Notes: generated from the sequence alone by a model not told the origin. A stretch of DNA of 36,478 nucleotides from Okeania sp034190295 (GCA_034190295.1 JAXHSW010000085.1:1-36478); one strand, 5' to 3'; shown: positions 8,854 through 18,073, counted from the first letter of the stretch. Numbers and translations: made by a program.

Positions 8854-9801
8854 ATGCGAGAACTTTATCCACCCATTCAACCTTATAAAGTAGACAATCT
8901 AAAAGTTTCCGATATTCACACTATTTATTATGAAGAATGTGGCAACCCCCAAGGTAAACCAGTAGTCTTTTTACATGGTGGACCAGGTGGGGGAATTATG
9001 CCTCTTTATCGTCAATATTTTGACCCCAAAAAATGGCGAATTATTCTATTTGACCAACGAGGTTGTGGTCGTAGTACTCCCCATGCTGAACTATCTCAAA
9101 ATACTACCTGGGATTTAGTAAGCGACATAGAAAAACTACGACTTCATCTCAGTCTTGAAAAATGGGTTTTGTTTGGAGGTAGTTGGGGAAGTACTCTAGC
9201 ATTAGCTTATAGTCAAACTCATCCAGAAAATTGCTTATGCTTAATTTTACGAGGTATTTTTATGGTGCGCCCGAAAGAAATTTCTTGGTTTTATCAAGAG
9301 GGTGCAAGTAATATTTTTCCTGATGCTTGGGAGGAATATTTAAAACCTATTCCTATAGAAGAAAGAGGTGATTTAGTTAAAGCTTATTATCAAAGATTAA
9401 CCAGTGATGATGAAAAAGTTAGATTAGAAGCAGCACGCGCTTGGTCTATTTGGGAAGGAAGTACAAGTAAATTAATTCCAACTTCAAATGTATCACAAAA
9501 GTTTGGGGATAGTTATTTTGCTTTAGCTTTTGCTAGAATAGAATGTCATTATTTCATTAATAAATGTTTTTTTGAATATGAAGAACAGTTATTAAAAAAT
9601 ATCTATAAAATTCGGCATATTCCAGGAGTAATCGTACAAGGAAGATATGATGTTGTTTGTCCGATGGTATCAGCTTGGGAATTACATAAAGCTTGGCCAG
9701 AAGCTGAATTTATTGTAGTGCCAGATGCCGGACATTCAGTTTCTGAACCAGGAATTAAAGATGCTTTAATTAAGGCAACTGATAAGTTAGCAATTCTATA
9801 A
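8854..9801 (+). CDS. pip: Proline iminopeptidase (alpha/beta hydrolase, S33)
   Basis: Cleaves N-terminal proline from peptides in the cytoplasm. At 315 residues it is typical for the family. It has the oxyanion motif HGGPGGG (41-47), FDQRGCGRS (66-74), the nucleophile elbow GGSWGS with Ser110, catalytic Asp266 in GRYDVVCP and His294 in DAGHS. All three triad residues are in place and the frame is intact. The ATG start has no obvious ribosome site. It is a single gene, preceded by a MITE. Confidence 0.95.
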   Translation: MRELYPPIQPYKVDNLKVSDIHTIYYEECGNPQGKPVVFLHGGPGGGIMPLYRQYFDPKKWRIILFDQRGCGRSTPHAELSQNTTWDLVSDIEKLRLHLSLEKWVLFGGSWGSTLALAYSQTHPENCLCLILRGIFMVRPKEISWFYQEGASNIFPDAWEEYLKPIPIEERGDLVKAYYQRLTSDDEKVRLEAARAWSIWEGSTSKLIPTSNVSQKFGDSYFALAFARIECHYFINKCFFEYEEQLLKNIYKIRHIPGVIVQGRYDVVCPMVSAWELHKAWPEAEFIVVPDAGHSVSEPGIKDALIKATDKLAIL

Positions 9802-10141
9802 AAAAATAGGGGCAGTTTATTTGATAATTGCCAGTATTTATCCTTGCTACACTCTAAAGGTGTTAGGTTTTAAGTGACGGGGTAAACTTTTTTCACCTAA
9901 AGCCTAAAACCTGATTCAATGTAACTTTCAATAATTCAAATCATTGCTGAAAATCTCTACTTTTATTCTGAAACATTATAATATTATTAGTAATGAAAAG
10001 TTGGGCATAATTTTTTAGTTTATCTCTAGAATTTGATATGGCTTTTCATTCCGGACGACTCCGCAAACCCTATCAGTCACTTCGGACAAAAACTAGGTGG
10101 CAGGTGCGTAACTCCTAATGATGTTAAACACAAAAATAATT
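9802..10141. other. Spacer, nothing recognised
   Basis: AT-rich space between convergent genes (iminopeptidase + and methyltransferase -). I see no strong terminator hairpin, repeat family or small gene. Confidence 0.5.
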
Positions 10142-10924
10142 CTAAACAAAACCACCAAATACTGCCAGTTTATAATATTTCCAAGGTACAGCTACAGGTA
10201 CAAATTTGGCAGTTGTTAACATCTCCAAATGGGCAGATAAACTAGCTAATTGGTCTTGATTAGAATAACCATGAGTGCTGCTAGTCCCCATCTTGGCACG
10301 AACCTCTGCTAAAGTAGTTCCTTGACTTATTGCCCACTCCTGCTGTATCTCTTTAAACACCTCTGCTAATTCTCCAGTTGCAGGCAAAACAGGATCGGCA
10401 TTCCAAAAACAGCCTCCATAATTTAAGCTTTTTCTAATCTTTTGAAATAATTTTAATTTCATACTATCGCTCAGATGATGAATAGCTAGAGATGATACAC
10501 AAGCATTAAAACAATCACCAATAGGAGATAGATCGGCGTTATTTGCCCACTCACCAAAATCCATTTCTATTTCAGTCCACCTATCTGTATACCCAGCAGC
10601 ATCAATCTTAGTTTTGGCAAATTCTAGCATCCGTGGAGAATAATCCACTCCTACTATGTGTGCGTTAGGATATTTATGTAATAGCTTTAAACTTAGTTCC
10701 CCAGTACCACAACCAAGTTCCAAAATGCGATCGCAATTTTTTGGTACACAACGCACTATGACATCCAAAATTTCATCGTATCGTGGTAATAAATGTCGAA
10801 TACCAGTATCAAAATTAACAGGATGACTGAATACCTCTCCTGGAAAAATATTTTGCTTTTCTAAAGGTAAATCTTGAGAGTCGAAAAAATTTTTCAAGTT
10901 GCTTTCTGGATTAAAATTTTCCAT
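10142..10924 (-). CDS. Class I SAM-dependent methyltransferase
   Basis: 260 residues with a Rossmann-type methyltransferase fold. Motif I is ILELGCGTGELSL (67-79), the acidic end of strand 2 is VGVDYSP, and a post-motif ACVSSLAIHHLSD corresponds to motif IV. The substrate is not deducible; the small-molecule Methyltransf_25/12-like pattern resembles TrmR/CmoA or UbiE-like enzymes. The ATG start is not preceded by a clear ribosome site. It is convergent with the iminopeptidase, with no operon partner. Confidence 0.85.
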   Translation of the reverse strand: MENFNPESNLKNFFDSQDLPLEKQNIFPGEVFSHPVNFDTGIRHLLPRYDEILDVIVRCVPKNCDRILELGCGTGELSLKLLHKYPNAHIVGVDYSPRMLEFAKTKIDAAGYTDRWTEIEMDFGEWANNADLSPIGDCFNACVSSLAIHHLSDSMKLKLFQKIRKSLNYGGCFWNADPVLPATGELAEVFKEIQQEWAISQGTTLAEVRAKMGTSSTHGYSNQDQLASLSAHLEMLTTAKFVPVAVPWKYYKLAVFGGFV

Positions 10925-11021
10925 CAGGATTAATTAATATGAAACTATAGCTTTAGATATCTTAACAAATTCTGTTTTTCTAGCTATAGCAGAAGGAATA
11001 ATTCAACAATGAATAATGAAT

Positions 11022-11120
11022 AATTACCTCTTCTTTTCAAGGAGAGGATTGACTAATCATGAAAATTTTTATTTATTATCCCCGATCGAGGGGAGGCTTT
11101 AAACCACAATTTTTCGGTAA
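11022..11120. repeat. MITE family 4 (TTACC...GGTAA), short form
   Basis: Begins TTACCTCTTCTTTTCAAGGA and ends TTTTTCGGTAA. Between these lie the shared GAGGATTGACTAATC and GAGGCTTTAAACC boxes. This family recurs at 13240-13335, 17329-17425, 19606-19755, 32543-32752 and 34085-34183 in both orientations, with fragments elsewhere. Confidence 0.8.
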
Positions 11121-11281
11121 GAAGGAAAAATATTGCGTTGTCTGAGTTTTAAGCTGTCGATCTGTCCTCATCTTTCCTTCGATTGCTGTATAATTGATTA
11201 AGAACAAAAATGTACTTAACAGGTTTTTAAATTAGATGAGATACACCAGCGCCAATAAGTGTGAAGATGTCATCTCACTAA
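11121..11281. other. Spacer upstream of the adenylate cyclase
   Basis: Between MITE families 4 and 2. If the cyclase promoter predates the family 2 insertion it should lie here, but no confident -10/-35 pair can be chosen. Confidence 0.4.
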
Positions 11282-11394
11282 TAGACATCTCCAATAATAA
11301 AAAATAAAATTAATTATCGTACTCTTATTCATTAATTCTTTCCCCCTACTCCCTACTCCCTACTCCCTACTCCCTCATTTGGAGGAGATGTCTA
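11282..11394. repeat. MITE family 2 (TAGACATCTCC ends), 113 bp
   Basis: TAGACATCTCC (11282-11292) pairs with GGAGATGTCTA (11384-11394). The interior includes four CCCTACT units. Its right end abuts the A of the ATG at 11395, so the overlapping GGAGGAG (11381-11387) serves as the ribosome binding site of the longest cyclase frame. Confidence 0.8.
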
Positions 11395-12930
11395 ATGTAT
11401 AAAACCTTAAGAATGTTGGCTGATATGGCGCAACGAATTTTTTTCAGTTTGGGTATTATGTATAAACTCATTCATAGGGTCAAAACTTTATTCATCCAAC
11501 AACTCTACAAACGTACAGCATTAGTGTTAAGCATAATGTTCTGCATAGGTATTATTGTTGGTCTGTGGAATACACATCGTCTCTCATCTAAGCTAATTAA
11601 ATCACAGGTACTGCAAAATGCCAGCCACTACGCTGAGACTATCCAAGCAGCTCGTACACTTTATTCAGAAGTAGCAACTCGTGCTAAAACAGTTGAAGGT
11701 ATTAGTATCACTAACGACTATAAAAGCATAGAAGGGGGAATTCCTATACCAGCAACATTTTTGATTGAATTAGGTAAATACATCCAGCTTGAAAATCCAG
11801 GAATGTCAGTCCGTCTCTACAGCAACTATCCTTTTCCCTCCCGTCAAGTAGAAGGTAGTTCCCAGGACAAATTTGAAGCAAAAGCCATCCGCTATTTGGA
11901 AAAAAAACCTAATTCAGAATTTTATCGATTTGTAAAATTTCAGGGGCGTCCTTCATTTCGATATGCTCAAGCAGACATAATGAAACCAAGTTGCGTTAGT
12001 TGTCATAATAGCCACCCAGACAGTCCTAGAAAGGATTGGAAAGTCGGAGATGTTAGAGGTGTTTTGGAAATTACTCAACCACTCGATCGCATCATTAAGA
12101 CAACCAATGCTGGATTACGAGATACATTTTTGACCTTAGTAGGATTCTCTCTATTAGGAATTATTGCCATAACTTTAGTAATTAGCAAACTTCGACGGAC
12201 TTCAAAAGAATTGGAGAAACGCGTAATTGAACGTACAGCAGAATTAGAGAGAGAAAAAGAAAAATCAGAATCTCTACTACTAAATATTTTACCAGAACAA
12301 ATAGCACAGAGACTAAAGCAAGGACATCATCAAATTGCTGACGCATTTGCAGAAGTGACAATCCTATTTGCCGATCTTGTTGGTTTTACTCAACTGTCTG
12401 AAAAAATTCAACCGGAAGATTTGGTAATATTGCTCAATAAAATTTTTTCAGAATTCGATCGATTGAGCGATCGCCACGGGTTAGAAAAAATTAAAACTAT
12501 CGGAGATGCTTATATGGTTGCTAGTGGTCTACCTATTCCACGAATAGATCATGCCGAAGCTGCCGCAGAAATGGCTCTTGATATGCAGCAAGAAATCAGT
12601 AAATTTAATTTACAGCATAATTTTGAACTCTGTATCCGCATTGGCATTAACACCGGACCTGTTGTTGCTGGGGTCATTGGCACAAAAAAGTATATTTACG
12701 ACCTCTGGGGTGATGCAGTGAATACTGCCAGTCGCATGGAATCTCATGGAATTCCCGGTATGATTCAAGTTTCTCCAAAAATTTACGATATCTTACACGA
12801 CCGATATATTTTTAAGGAACGCGGTGCCATAGTAGTTAAGGGCAAGGGTGAAATGAAAACCTATTTATTAACTGGTAGAAAAAAAGAAATAAGGAAAAGG
12901 ATTAAAAGAAAAATAAGGCATCTAAATTAA
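11395..12930 (+). CDS. Membrane adenylate cyclase with c-type heme (Tll0287-like) sensor domain
   Basis: 511 residues. TM1 is about 42-60 and TM2 about 245-264, enclosing an extracytoplasmic DUF3365/Tll0287-like PAS-fold domain with the heme attachment motif C200-VS-CH204. After TM2 comes a helical, charged linker (265-310), then a class III cyclase domain. Metal-binding Asp327 (FADLVGF) and Asp371 (IGDAYM), adenine-selecting Lys367 and Asp436 (YDLWGD), and Asn443/Arg447 (NTASRM) are all present, so it should make cAMP. The start at 11395 has GGAGGAG supplied by a MITE. The ATG at 11458 (also MYK-) is an alternative and gives 490 residues. Redox or ligand sensing through the heme is inferred. 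Confidence 0.9.
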   Translation: MYKTLRMLADMAQRIFFSLGIMYKLIHRVKTLFIQQLYKRTALVLSIMFCIGIIVGLWNTHRLSSKLIKSQVLQNASHYAETIQAARTLYSEVATRAKTVEGISITNDYKSIEGGIPIPATFLIELGKYIQLENPGMSVRLYSNYPFPSRQVEGSSQDKFEAKAIRYLEKKPNSEFYRFVKFQGRPSFRYAQADIMKPSCVSCHNSHPDSPRKDWKVGDVRGVLEITQPLDRIIKTTNAGLRDTFLTLVGFSLLGIIAITLVISKLRRTSKELEKRVIERTAELEREKEKSESLLLNILPEQIAQRLKQGHHQIADAFAEVTILFADLVGFTQLSEKIQPEDLVILLNKIFSEFDRLSDRHGLEKIKTIGDAYMVASGLPIPRIDHAEAAAEMALDMQQEISKFNLQHNFELCIRIGINTGPVVAGVIGTKKYIYDLWGDAVNTASRMESHGIPGMIQVSPKIYDILHDRYIFKERGAIVVKGKGEMKTYLLTGRKKEIRKRIKRKIRHLN

Positions 12931-13512
12931 ATTCCCATCGCCACTAAACATCAGATAAAATATAAATTGCTTCAGTTCAGAGCGATGGTCTCTTAAGTAT
13001 CCTTCAATAATTAATAATTAATAATTAGCAATTATATCATGTTCGGATAATTAGTTATAAATAAAATTTCAGAACTGACAGTACCGAATAAATACTGAAA
13101 TTATCTTGAAATACTGAAATTATCTTGATTGTTCTCCTTTCTTCCCTCCTGAGGACTGAGGACTGAGGACTGAGGACTCGCTAAGTTATTTATAAGTATT
13201 CAACCGCAATTCGTAGCTCCCCCGGAGGGGGAGGATGATATTACCTCTTCTTTTCAAGGAGAGGATTGATAAAAAGGAAATTTTTTTCTTTTTTCTCCTT
13301 TAAAGGAGAGGCTTTAAACCTTAATTATTCGGTAAGTACTTTTAATTTAAATTGGTTATTTCTCTTCAACAGTTTCATGCTGGATATATAGCAGTCACTA
13401 TTACTGTATTTGACTTATGAAATAGCTGCAAACTTGGGAATATCAATAATCAAACTTCTTCCTTCTGCTATATTTTTCATAAACATGAAAAAAGAACCTC
13501 AATTTCTCAAAA
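12931..13512. other. Spacer with repeats
   Basis: Contains GGACTGA tandem units (near 13150-13178), a duplicated AAATACTGAAATTATCTTG near 13090-13127, and a family 4 MITE at 13240-13335. No gene seen. Confidence 0.6.
13240..13335. repeat. MITE family 4, short form
   Basis: Same orientation as 11022-11120. It has TTACCTCTTCTTTTCAAGGA at the left, GAGGATTGAT, then CTCCTTTAAAGGAGAGG as an internal hairpin, CTTTAAACC, and ATTCGGTAA at the right end. Confidence 0.8.
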
Positions 13513-14025
13513 TTAGGGTTTAGGAGGACACCCCAAACTATCGCGGGTTGCTACTCCTGTAATAGGATTAATTCCTGAAGCATTTTTACACATTAATTTT
13601 ACCTGATAGCGGTCTACTATTGCTTCAGAAAAATCTGCTCCTGTCACCACTGCATTACCGAAGGTGCTACCACTCAACATGGCATCTGTAAAAATAGCAT
13701 TAGTTAAGTCAGTTTGATCGAAAGTGACTCGATCTGCAAAAGTATCAGTAAAATCTGCTTCACTTAAATTTGCCCGAAAAAAGTCTCCTTTAGTAATAAT
13801 TGTTCGTTGCATATTTGCCCCTTGAAAATTTGCACCCCGCATTTCTGCACCAGCAAAGGAAGTACCTTGTAAATCTTTGTGAGAAAAATCTCGATAGTTT
13901 AAATCTGTGAGAGTATAGTTTACGGCATTTTCCTGTGCTTGGGCTGAATCAATATGAATTGGCAAAATACCTACGACAGCTAATATTAAGACCAATACTA
14001 AAAATCCTCTTTTTACCACTACCAT
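13513..14025 (-). CDS. Secreted/lumenal pentapeptide-repeat protein
   Basis: I take the ATG at 14025 (170 residues) because GGGAG lies 5 nt upstream; the longer frame would need a TTG. Residues 1-30 are a Sec signal peptide (basic, hydrophobic core, ending SAQA). The mature part has A(D/N)LXX-type repeats (FAGAEMRGANFQGANM, FFRANLSEADF, TDLTNAIF, TGADFSEAI) that form a right-handed quadrilateral beta helix. The C-terminus is a conserved-looking cap, DRYQVKLMC...DSLGCPP, with two Cys that could form a disulfide. This resembles thylakoid-lumen pentapeptide proteins of cyanobacteria and plants. The molecular role is unknown. Confidence 0.87.
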   Translation of the reverse strand: MVVVKRGFLVLVLILAVVGILPIHIDSAQAQENAVNYTLTDLNYRDFSHKDLQGTSFAGAEMRGANFQGANMQRTIITKGDFFRANLSEADFTDTFADRVTFDQTDLTNAIFTDAMLSGSTFGNAVVTGADFSEAIVDRYQVKLMCKNASGINPITGVATRDSLGCPPKP

Positions 14026-14257
14026 AACTGCTCCCAAAGTTGAGTATAATTAAATAATCAATATACCAAATTAGAGACCATCTTTACGAAGTCAGAACTC
14101 AGAAATCAGAAGTTAGAATTGGGAATAATTTGCAGAAGCGATCGCGCCCTTGAGAATTGGTTAGATGGGAAGTGTGGGAAGAGTAGGGAGATAAAGACAC
14201 CCAGAAACAAAAATCTATCTTTCTTCTTCCAACTTCGGTCCTTCCTTCTTCCTTGTG

Positions 14258-14752
14258 CTATTGCGATTTACGTTTTGGCCTTCCACTAAAAAATGTAGCA
14301 ATCAGTAAACAAACAATACCGATATTAATCGAAACATCTGCCACATTGAACACGGGAAAATCGATGAGGCGAAAGTGTATAAAATCTACAACATAACCCA
14401 AAAAGAACCGATCGATACCATTGCCCAGTGCCCCTCCTAAAATTAAACCGTAGCCCAGTTGTTCCCATTTCTCAAATCTCGGCCCAAATAAAGCCCAGGC
14501 CATGAGGCCAAGACTAACAATCAAAGACAACCATCGCAGCCAATATACTCCACCATTGCTAAATAAACTAAAAGCTGCTCCGGTATTAGTAACATAGGTA
14601 AAGTGAAATACACCAGGCCACAAAGCCAGACTTTCTCCCAGTTGAAAATTTTGTACGACCCAAAATTTAGTCAAGTGGTCTAGCAAAATACTAATAATAG
14701 CAGCTATCCAGAATAAAATATTTTTCTGAAAACGTAATTTCAAGGTTAACAA
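14258..14752 (-). CDS. lspA: Lipoprotein signal peptidase (signal peptidase II)
   Basis: Inner-membrane aspartyl protease that removes signal peptides from prolipoproteins. 164 residues with four predicted TM helices. It carries the family motifs TNTGAAFSL, GGALGNGIDR (first catalytic Asp) and FNVADVSINIG (second catalytic Asp). The frame opens with TTG and has no good upstream ATG, so the exact start is uncertain. It lies 120 bp downstream of bioY in the same direction, a likely transcription unit. A physiological client in this window is the lipoprotein PstS at 20108. Confidence 0.95.
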   Translation of the reverse strand: MLTLKLRFQKNILFWIAAIISILLDHLTKFWVVQNFQLGESLALWPGVFHFTYVTNTGAAFSLFSNGGVYWLRWLSLIVSLGLMAWALFGPRFEKWEQLGYGLILGGALGNGIDRFFLGYVVDFIHFRLIDFPVFNVADVSINIGIVCLLIATFFSGRPKRKSQ

Positions 14753-14872
14753 TCACTATATTTATTTTAATTTCCCTGACAATTTAGCAAGAACTTTTTA
14801 AGTCAGCAATAAAAATTTTTTGTAGTGGAAAAAAATGTCATCTTTTTTGTTTAATTTTAGAATGCTATATCT

Positions 14873-15469
14873 CTAATAAAACAGTAAACGTCGTAGTAAA
14901 TAAGCCATTACTGCTACAGCACATATAATTCCTAGTTGTCCTGGTAAAGGAAAAATAGAAAATCTATAGATAGCTTCCAATAAAGATAATGAACCTGCCT
15001 CTTTCCAGCCGAAAATACTGCTGATAATTAGATAAGTTAATCCAGTTGCATGAACACTTAACAAACCACATAAACAACTAAAAGTTAATGACTCTAGCTT
15101 GGGATATGCTTGAAAAGCTAAATTTCCACATATCCATGCTCCAGGAATAAAACCCAATAAATAACCAAAACTAGGTTCTCTCAAATAGCCTATACCACCA
15201 CCTTGACTAAAGACAGGTAATAAAGTTAGACCTAAAAATATATAAGCAATTTGAGAAATAACAGCAGCATTTTTTCCACCCAAACAACCGACAAACAAAA
15301 CAGCACCAACTTGATAAGTTACTCCTAAAGAGAAAGTTTTAACTTCTTGTTGTTCCCAAATCCAAGTTGGACTTGCAAAAGAGGCAGGTAAAAATGTCGC
15401 AGCAATTGTCAAGAGTAAACCTGTAATTGCCCAAAGTAATTGAACTGTAATTGTCACGGCAATTAACAA
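14873..15469 (-). CDS. bioY: Biotin ECF transporter S component BioY
   Basis: 198 residues, six predicted TM helices. It carries the BioY signature GGIGYLREPSFGYLLGFIPGAW followed by a polar helix. BioY binds biotin and works with an ECF energising module or alone; no bioM/bioN is nearby. The open frame starts at TTG; the in-frame GTG at 15457 (MTITVQLLWAITG) is a plausible start. Its position between bioB and lspA on one strand supports the assignment, linking uptake with synthesis. Confidence 0.9.
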   Translation of the reverse strand: MLIAVTITVQLLWAITGLLLTIAATFLPASFASPTWIWEQQEVKTFSLGVTYQVGAVLFVGCLGGKNAAVISQIAYIFLGLTLLPVFSQGGGIGYLREPSFGYLLGFIPGAWICGNLAFQAYPKLESLTFSCLCGLLSVHATGLTYLIISSIFGWKEAGSLSLLEAIYRFSIFPLPGQLGIICAVAVMAYLLRRLLFY

Positions 15470-15881
15470 TTATTTCTTAAATATAAAAAATTATTCTACC
15501 ACCTCTGTCAGCAAACAGCCGTCAGCCATCAGCCATCAGCTATTATTTTTGGTTTTAGATAACAATTTATTAACTAATATCATGTTCCCCCTCCAGGGGA
15601 GCTTAGTTTGTAGTTGGGCTTTAGCCCAGATACATATTTAGCAGGCTCAAGCCCAACTACTAGCCTAATTATAAGTATTTAAGCGAACATGATATAACGC
15701 CAAATTAGAGCTTACTACATAAACTGAACCTTATCTTTTCCCTTATGGGTTTAATACCCCACCGTCTACAGGGTGCTTAAAATTGTTTGGGGTTAGTAGA
15801 CGCGGAGCGACTTGTGACTCGACTATCCCAATACAATTTTCCCTTCTGCATTCTAGCTTCTGCAATGCTGATAGCTGACAG
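15470..15881. other. Repeat-rich spacer between bioB and bioY
   Basis: 412 bases. It contains GTCAGCCATCAGCCATCAGC units (near 15518-15540), a TAGTTGGGCTTTAGCCC / GGCTCAAGCCCAACTA inverted repeat (near 15611-15662), and an inverted copy of the GGTTTAATACCCCACCGTC module. It separates two genes that are probably functionally linked, so a single transcript is not assured. Confidence 0.6.
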
Positions 15882-16985
15882 CTAATAGCTGAATGCTCTT
15901 GGAATAGGAGCTTCTCCACCTTTCAGTCCTAAAGATTCAAGCATGGCTTGGTCTGTTTCTGGAGGTTGACCAAGAGTGGTTAGATAATGGCCAATCAACA
16001 TAGCATTAATACCAGCCTTTAAGCCCAAGGTTTGCAATTCTCCCATTACAGCTTCTCGGCCACCAGCATAGCGAATAATTTGTTCTGGTAAAATCAGACG
16101 GAATATAGCGATCGCTTTCAAAGCATCGTAGGGGTCTAATCTAGGCAATTCACCCAAAGGTGTACCTTCACGAGGGTTTAATAAATTTAAGGGTACAGAC
16201 TCAACTTGTAGTTCTCGTAAAGCTAAGGCCAAATCTATTCGGTCTTCCCAAGTTTCTCCCATACCAATAATACCTCCCGTGCAAGCCTGAATACCTGCTG
16301 CTTTGAGGTTTTTCACCGTTTCTACTCGGTCATTCCAGCTATGAGTAGAAACTATTTCGGGGTAAAACTCCTCGGAGGCTTCCAAATTATGGTTATAACG
16401 AGTTACTCCTGCTTCTGCTAATGCTTGAGCTTGTTCTGGCGTTACTTCTCCCAAAGCACAACAAGGCTTAATATTAGTCTCAGCAATAATTTGCCGTACT
16501 GTAGCCAAAATTTGCTCAAATTCTGTAGATTTAGGACTGTTATACTTAATACCTCGACCCTGAGAAACCAAGCAAAATCTTTTAGCCCCACCAGCTTCTG
16601 CTGCCTTTGCTTGAGCTAATATTTCCTCTGTAGATTTGAGGCCATAAACTGGGGAAGCTTCTCCAGGGTGATGAGCTGATTGGGAACAGAAGCTACAGTT
16701 TTCGGAACAGCCTCCTGATTTAACATTTATGATGCTACATAGGTCTACAACGTTACCACAGCAGGCTTGACGGACTCGATCTGCAGCTTCACAAAGTAGC
16801 AGTATATCTTCTTGTCCTGCTATCTGGGTCAAGGTAATGGCCTCTTCTCGGTTAAGACGATACCCAGAAATAATTTGCTCGGCCAAGTTTTGCAGCCATG
16901 TCTCTAGATGTTGTTTCGTATCTGGTAAAGAGAGGAAAGCTTTAGTATTAGTTTCTGTATTAGTAGATAGGGGTGCTTGAACCAC
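15882..16985 (-). CDS. bioB: Biotin synthase
   Basis: Radical-SAM enzyme that inserts sulfur into dethiobiotin in the last step of biotin synthesis. 367 residues. The radical-SAM cluster ligands are Cys93, Cys97 and Cys100 (GGCSENCSFCSQS). Other family blocks are NHNLEAS(E)EFYP, CTGGIIGMGET, LNPREGTPL and RYAGGREAVMG. GTG start with AAGG about 7 nt upstream. It is followed by bioY and lspA on the same strand. Confidence 0.97.
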   Translation of the reverse strand: MVQAPLSTNTETNTKAFLSLPDTKQHLETWLQNLAEQIISGYRLNREEAITLTQIAGQEDILLLCEAADRVRQACCGNVVDLCSIINVKSGGCSENCSFCSQSAHHPGEASPVYGLKSTEEILAQAKAAEAGGAKRFCLVSQGRGIKYNSPKSTEFEQILATVRQIIAETNIKPCCALGEVTPEQAQALAEAGVTRYNHNLEASEEFYPEIVSTHSWNDRVETVKNLKAAGIQACTGGIIGMGETWEDRIDLALALRELQVESVPLNLLNPREGTPLGELPRLDPYDALKAIAIFRLILPEQIIRYAGGREAVMGELQTLGLKAGINAMLIGHYLTTLGQPPETDQAMLESLGLKGGEAPIPRAFSY

Positions 16986-17479
16986 GGCTAGCCTTATTAA
17001 TTACAATATTTTTAATTCTGGGTAATTTTACCATCTTTTCTAGACATTTCTACGCCATTATCTTAACTGCTACAAATTTATATAGCAGGGAACATGGAAC
17101 AGGGAATAGGGAACAGTGGCAAAAGCGTTTCTTTGTCTCAGGTTCATCATCAACAGAAGTCAAACACCAACTCGTTCCTTGCCATAGTAAATTCACCGAA
17201 GGAATAGTTATTTTACAGTAAAATTCAGTACAAAATTTTTAAGAGATTCCCTGCCCTCTTACTCTGACTTTTTCCAAGGGATATTTGCGAATCCTTCTGT
17301 TTTTGTTCAGTTTTTTTAAAAGTATAAATTACCGAAAAATTAAGGTTTAAAGCCTCTCCTTTAAAGGAGAAACAAGAAAAATTTTCATGATTAGTCAATC
17401 CTCTTCTTTTGAAGGAAAGGTAATTCGCGCATTCGCGCATTCGCGCATTCGCGCATTCTTGAATACTCATTTGCCAACC
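16986..17479. other. Spacer with MITE and CGCGCATT tandem repeat
   Basis: Holds a family 4 MITE (17329-17425) and, immediately after it, four tandem CGCGCATT octamers (about 17426-17458). Short GGGAACA repeats lie near 17090-17115. Open frames here derive from the octamer repeat and are not credible genes. Confidence 0.65.
17329..17425. repeat. MITE family 4, short form, inverted
   Basis: Opposite orientation to 11022-11120. It starts TTACCGAAAAATTAAGG, has CTCTCCTTTAAAGGAGA as an internal hairpin and AGTCAATCCTCTTCTTTTG, and ends GGTAATT. Confidence 0.8.
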
Positions 17480-17935
17480 CTAAAGCTTCTTTGTCATAAA
17501 CATAATATTGGGGTCATCAATATATTCAGGAAAAGGGCCTCGATACTTAAACCCATACTTTATATACAAGGCTCGTGCTGGGGCAAACTCAGGCGAAGCA
17601 CCTGTTTCCAAATTCAGGCAGTGGTAGGCACGCAATGAAGCTTCTTTGATGATGTGTGCCAGAATTTTTGAGGCCACACCCCTACGTTGATGAGCCTTAG
17701 CAGTACGTATTGATTTGACTTCACCAGTTATTGAATTTAATTCTTTTAGCCTCCCACATCCAAGTAATTCATCACTCTCCCAAGCAGACCAGAAAGTAAT
17801 TTCAGGCGATCGTAATGCCTCTAAATCAAAATCGTGAAAACTTCTAGAAGGTATAATTTCCTTAATTTCTTCAAGATGTTCCCGGAGAAGGTCAGCAATC
17901 TTTTGACCTGTCAGGTAGTCTTTGCGAATTTCCAA
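17480..17935 (-). CDS. GNAT-family N-acetyltransferase
   Basis: 151 residues. The acetyl-CoA-binding motif A is RTAKAHQRRGVASKIL (Q/R-x-x-G-x-A). The C-terminal half carries LNLETGAS and ALYIKYGFKYRGPF, typical of GNAT strands 5-6. The fold is secure but the substrate is not; it is similar in layout to the YsnE group. TTG start with AGGAG about 11 nt upstream. It diverges from the first phosphate-binding protein gene with the Pho box in between. Confidence 0.85.
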   Translation of the reverse strand: MEIRKDYLTGQKIADLLREHLEEIKEIIPSRSFHDFDLEALRSPEITFWSAWESDELLGCGRLKELNSITGEVKSIRTAKAHQRRGVASKILAHIIKEASLRAYHCLNLETGASPEFAPARALYIKYGFKYRGPFPEYIDDPNIMFMTKKL

Positions 17936-18032
17936 TCAATTAATTCTCCTTAAAATTTACTTCTATCTCTAAGGAATGGAGCAACTAAGTGGGTAAGTTA
18001 ATTTTAACTTCGTATCTTCACTACTAAAATTT

Positions 18033-18073
18033 GTTAACCTATTCTTTACCTATTCTTTACCTATTTTTTACCT
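18033..18073 (+). promoter_or_regulatory. Pho box: four direct repeats (SphR/PhoB site)
   Basis: Four 8-mers at exact 11-bp spacing: GTTAACCT (18033), CTTTACCT (18044), CTTTACCT (18055), TTTTACCT (18066), the first three each followed by ATT. This matches the known cyanobacterial Pho-box design of PyTTAAPyPy(T/A) repeats with 3-bp spacers. It lies 66 bp upstream of the start of the phosphate-binding protein gene. Phosphate-starvation activation by SphR is inferred. Confidence 0.85.

Noticed and set aside
10033..10245. 70-codon plus-strand frame
   Set aside because: Overlaps the 3' end of the methyltransferase antisense; composition is random.
17225..17470. 81-codon minus-strand frame with NARMRECAN
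   Set aside because: The start is in the CGCGCATT tandem repeat and the rest is a MITE.
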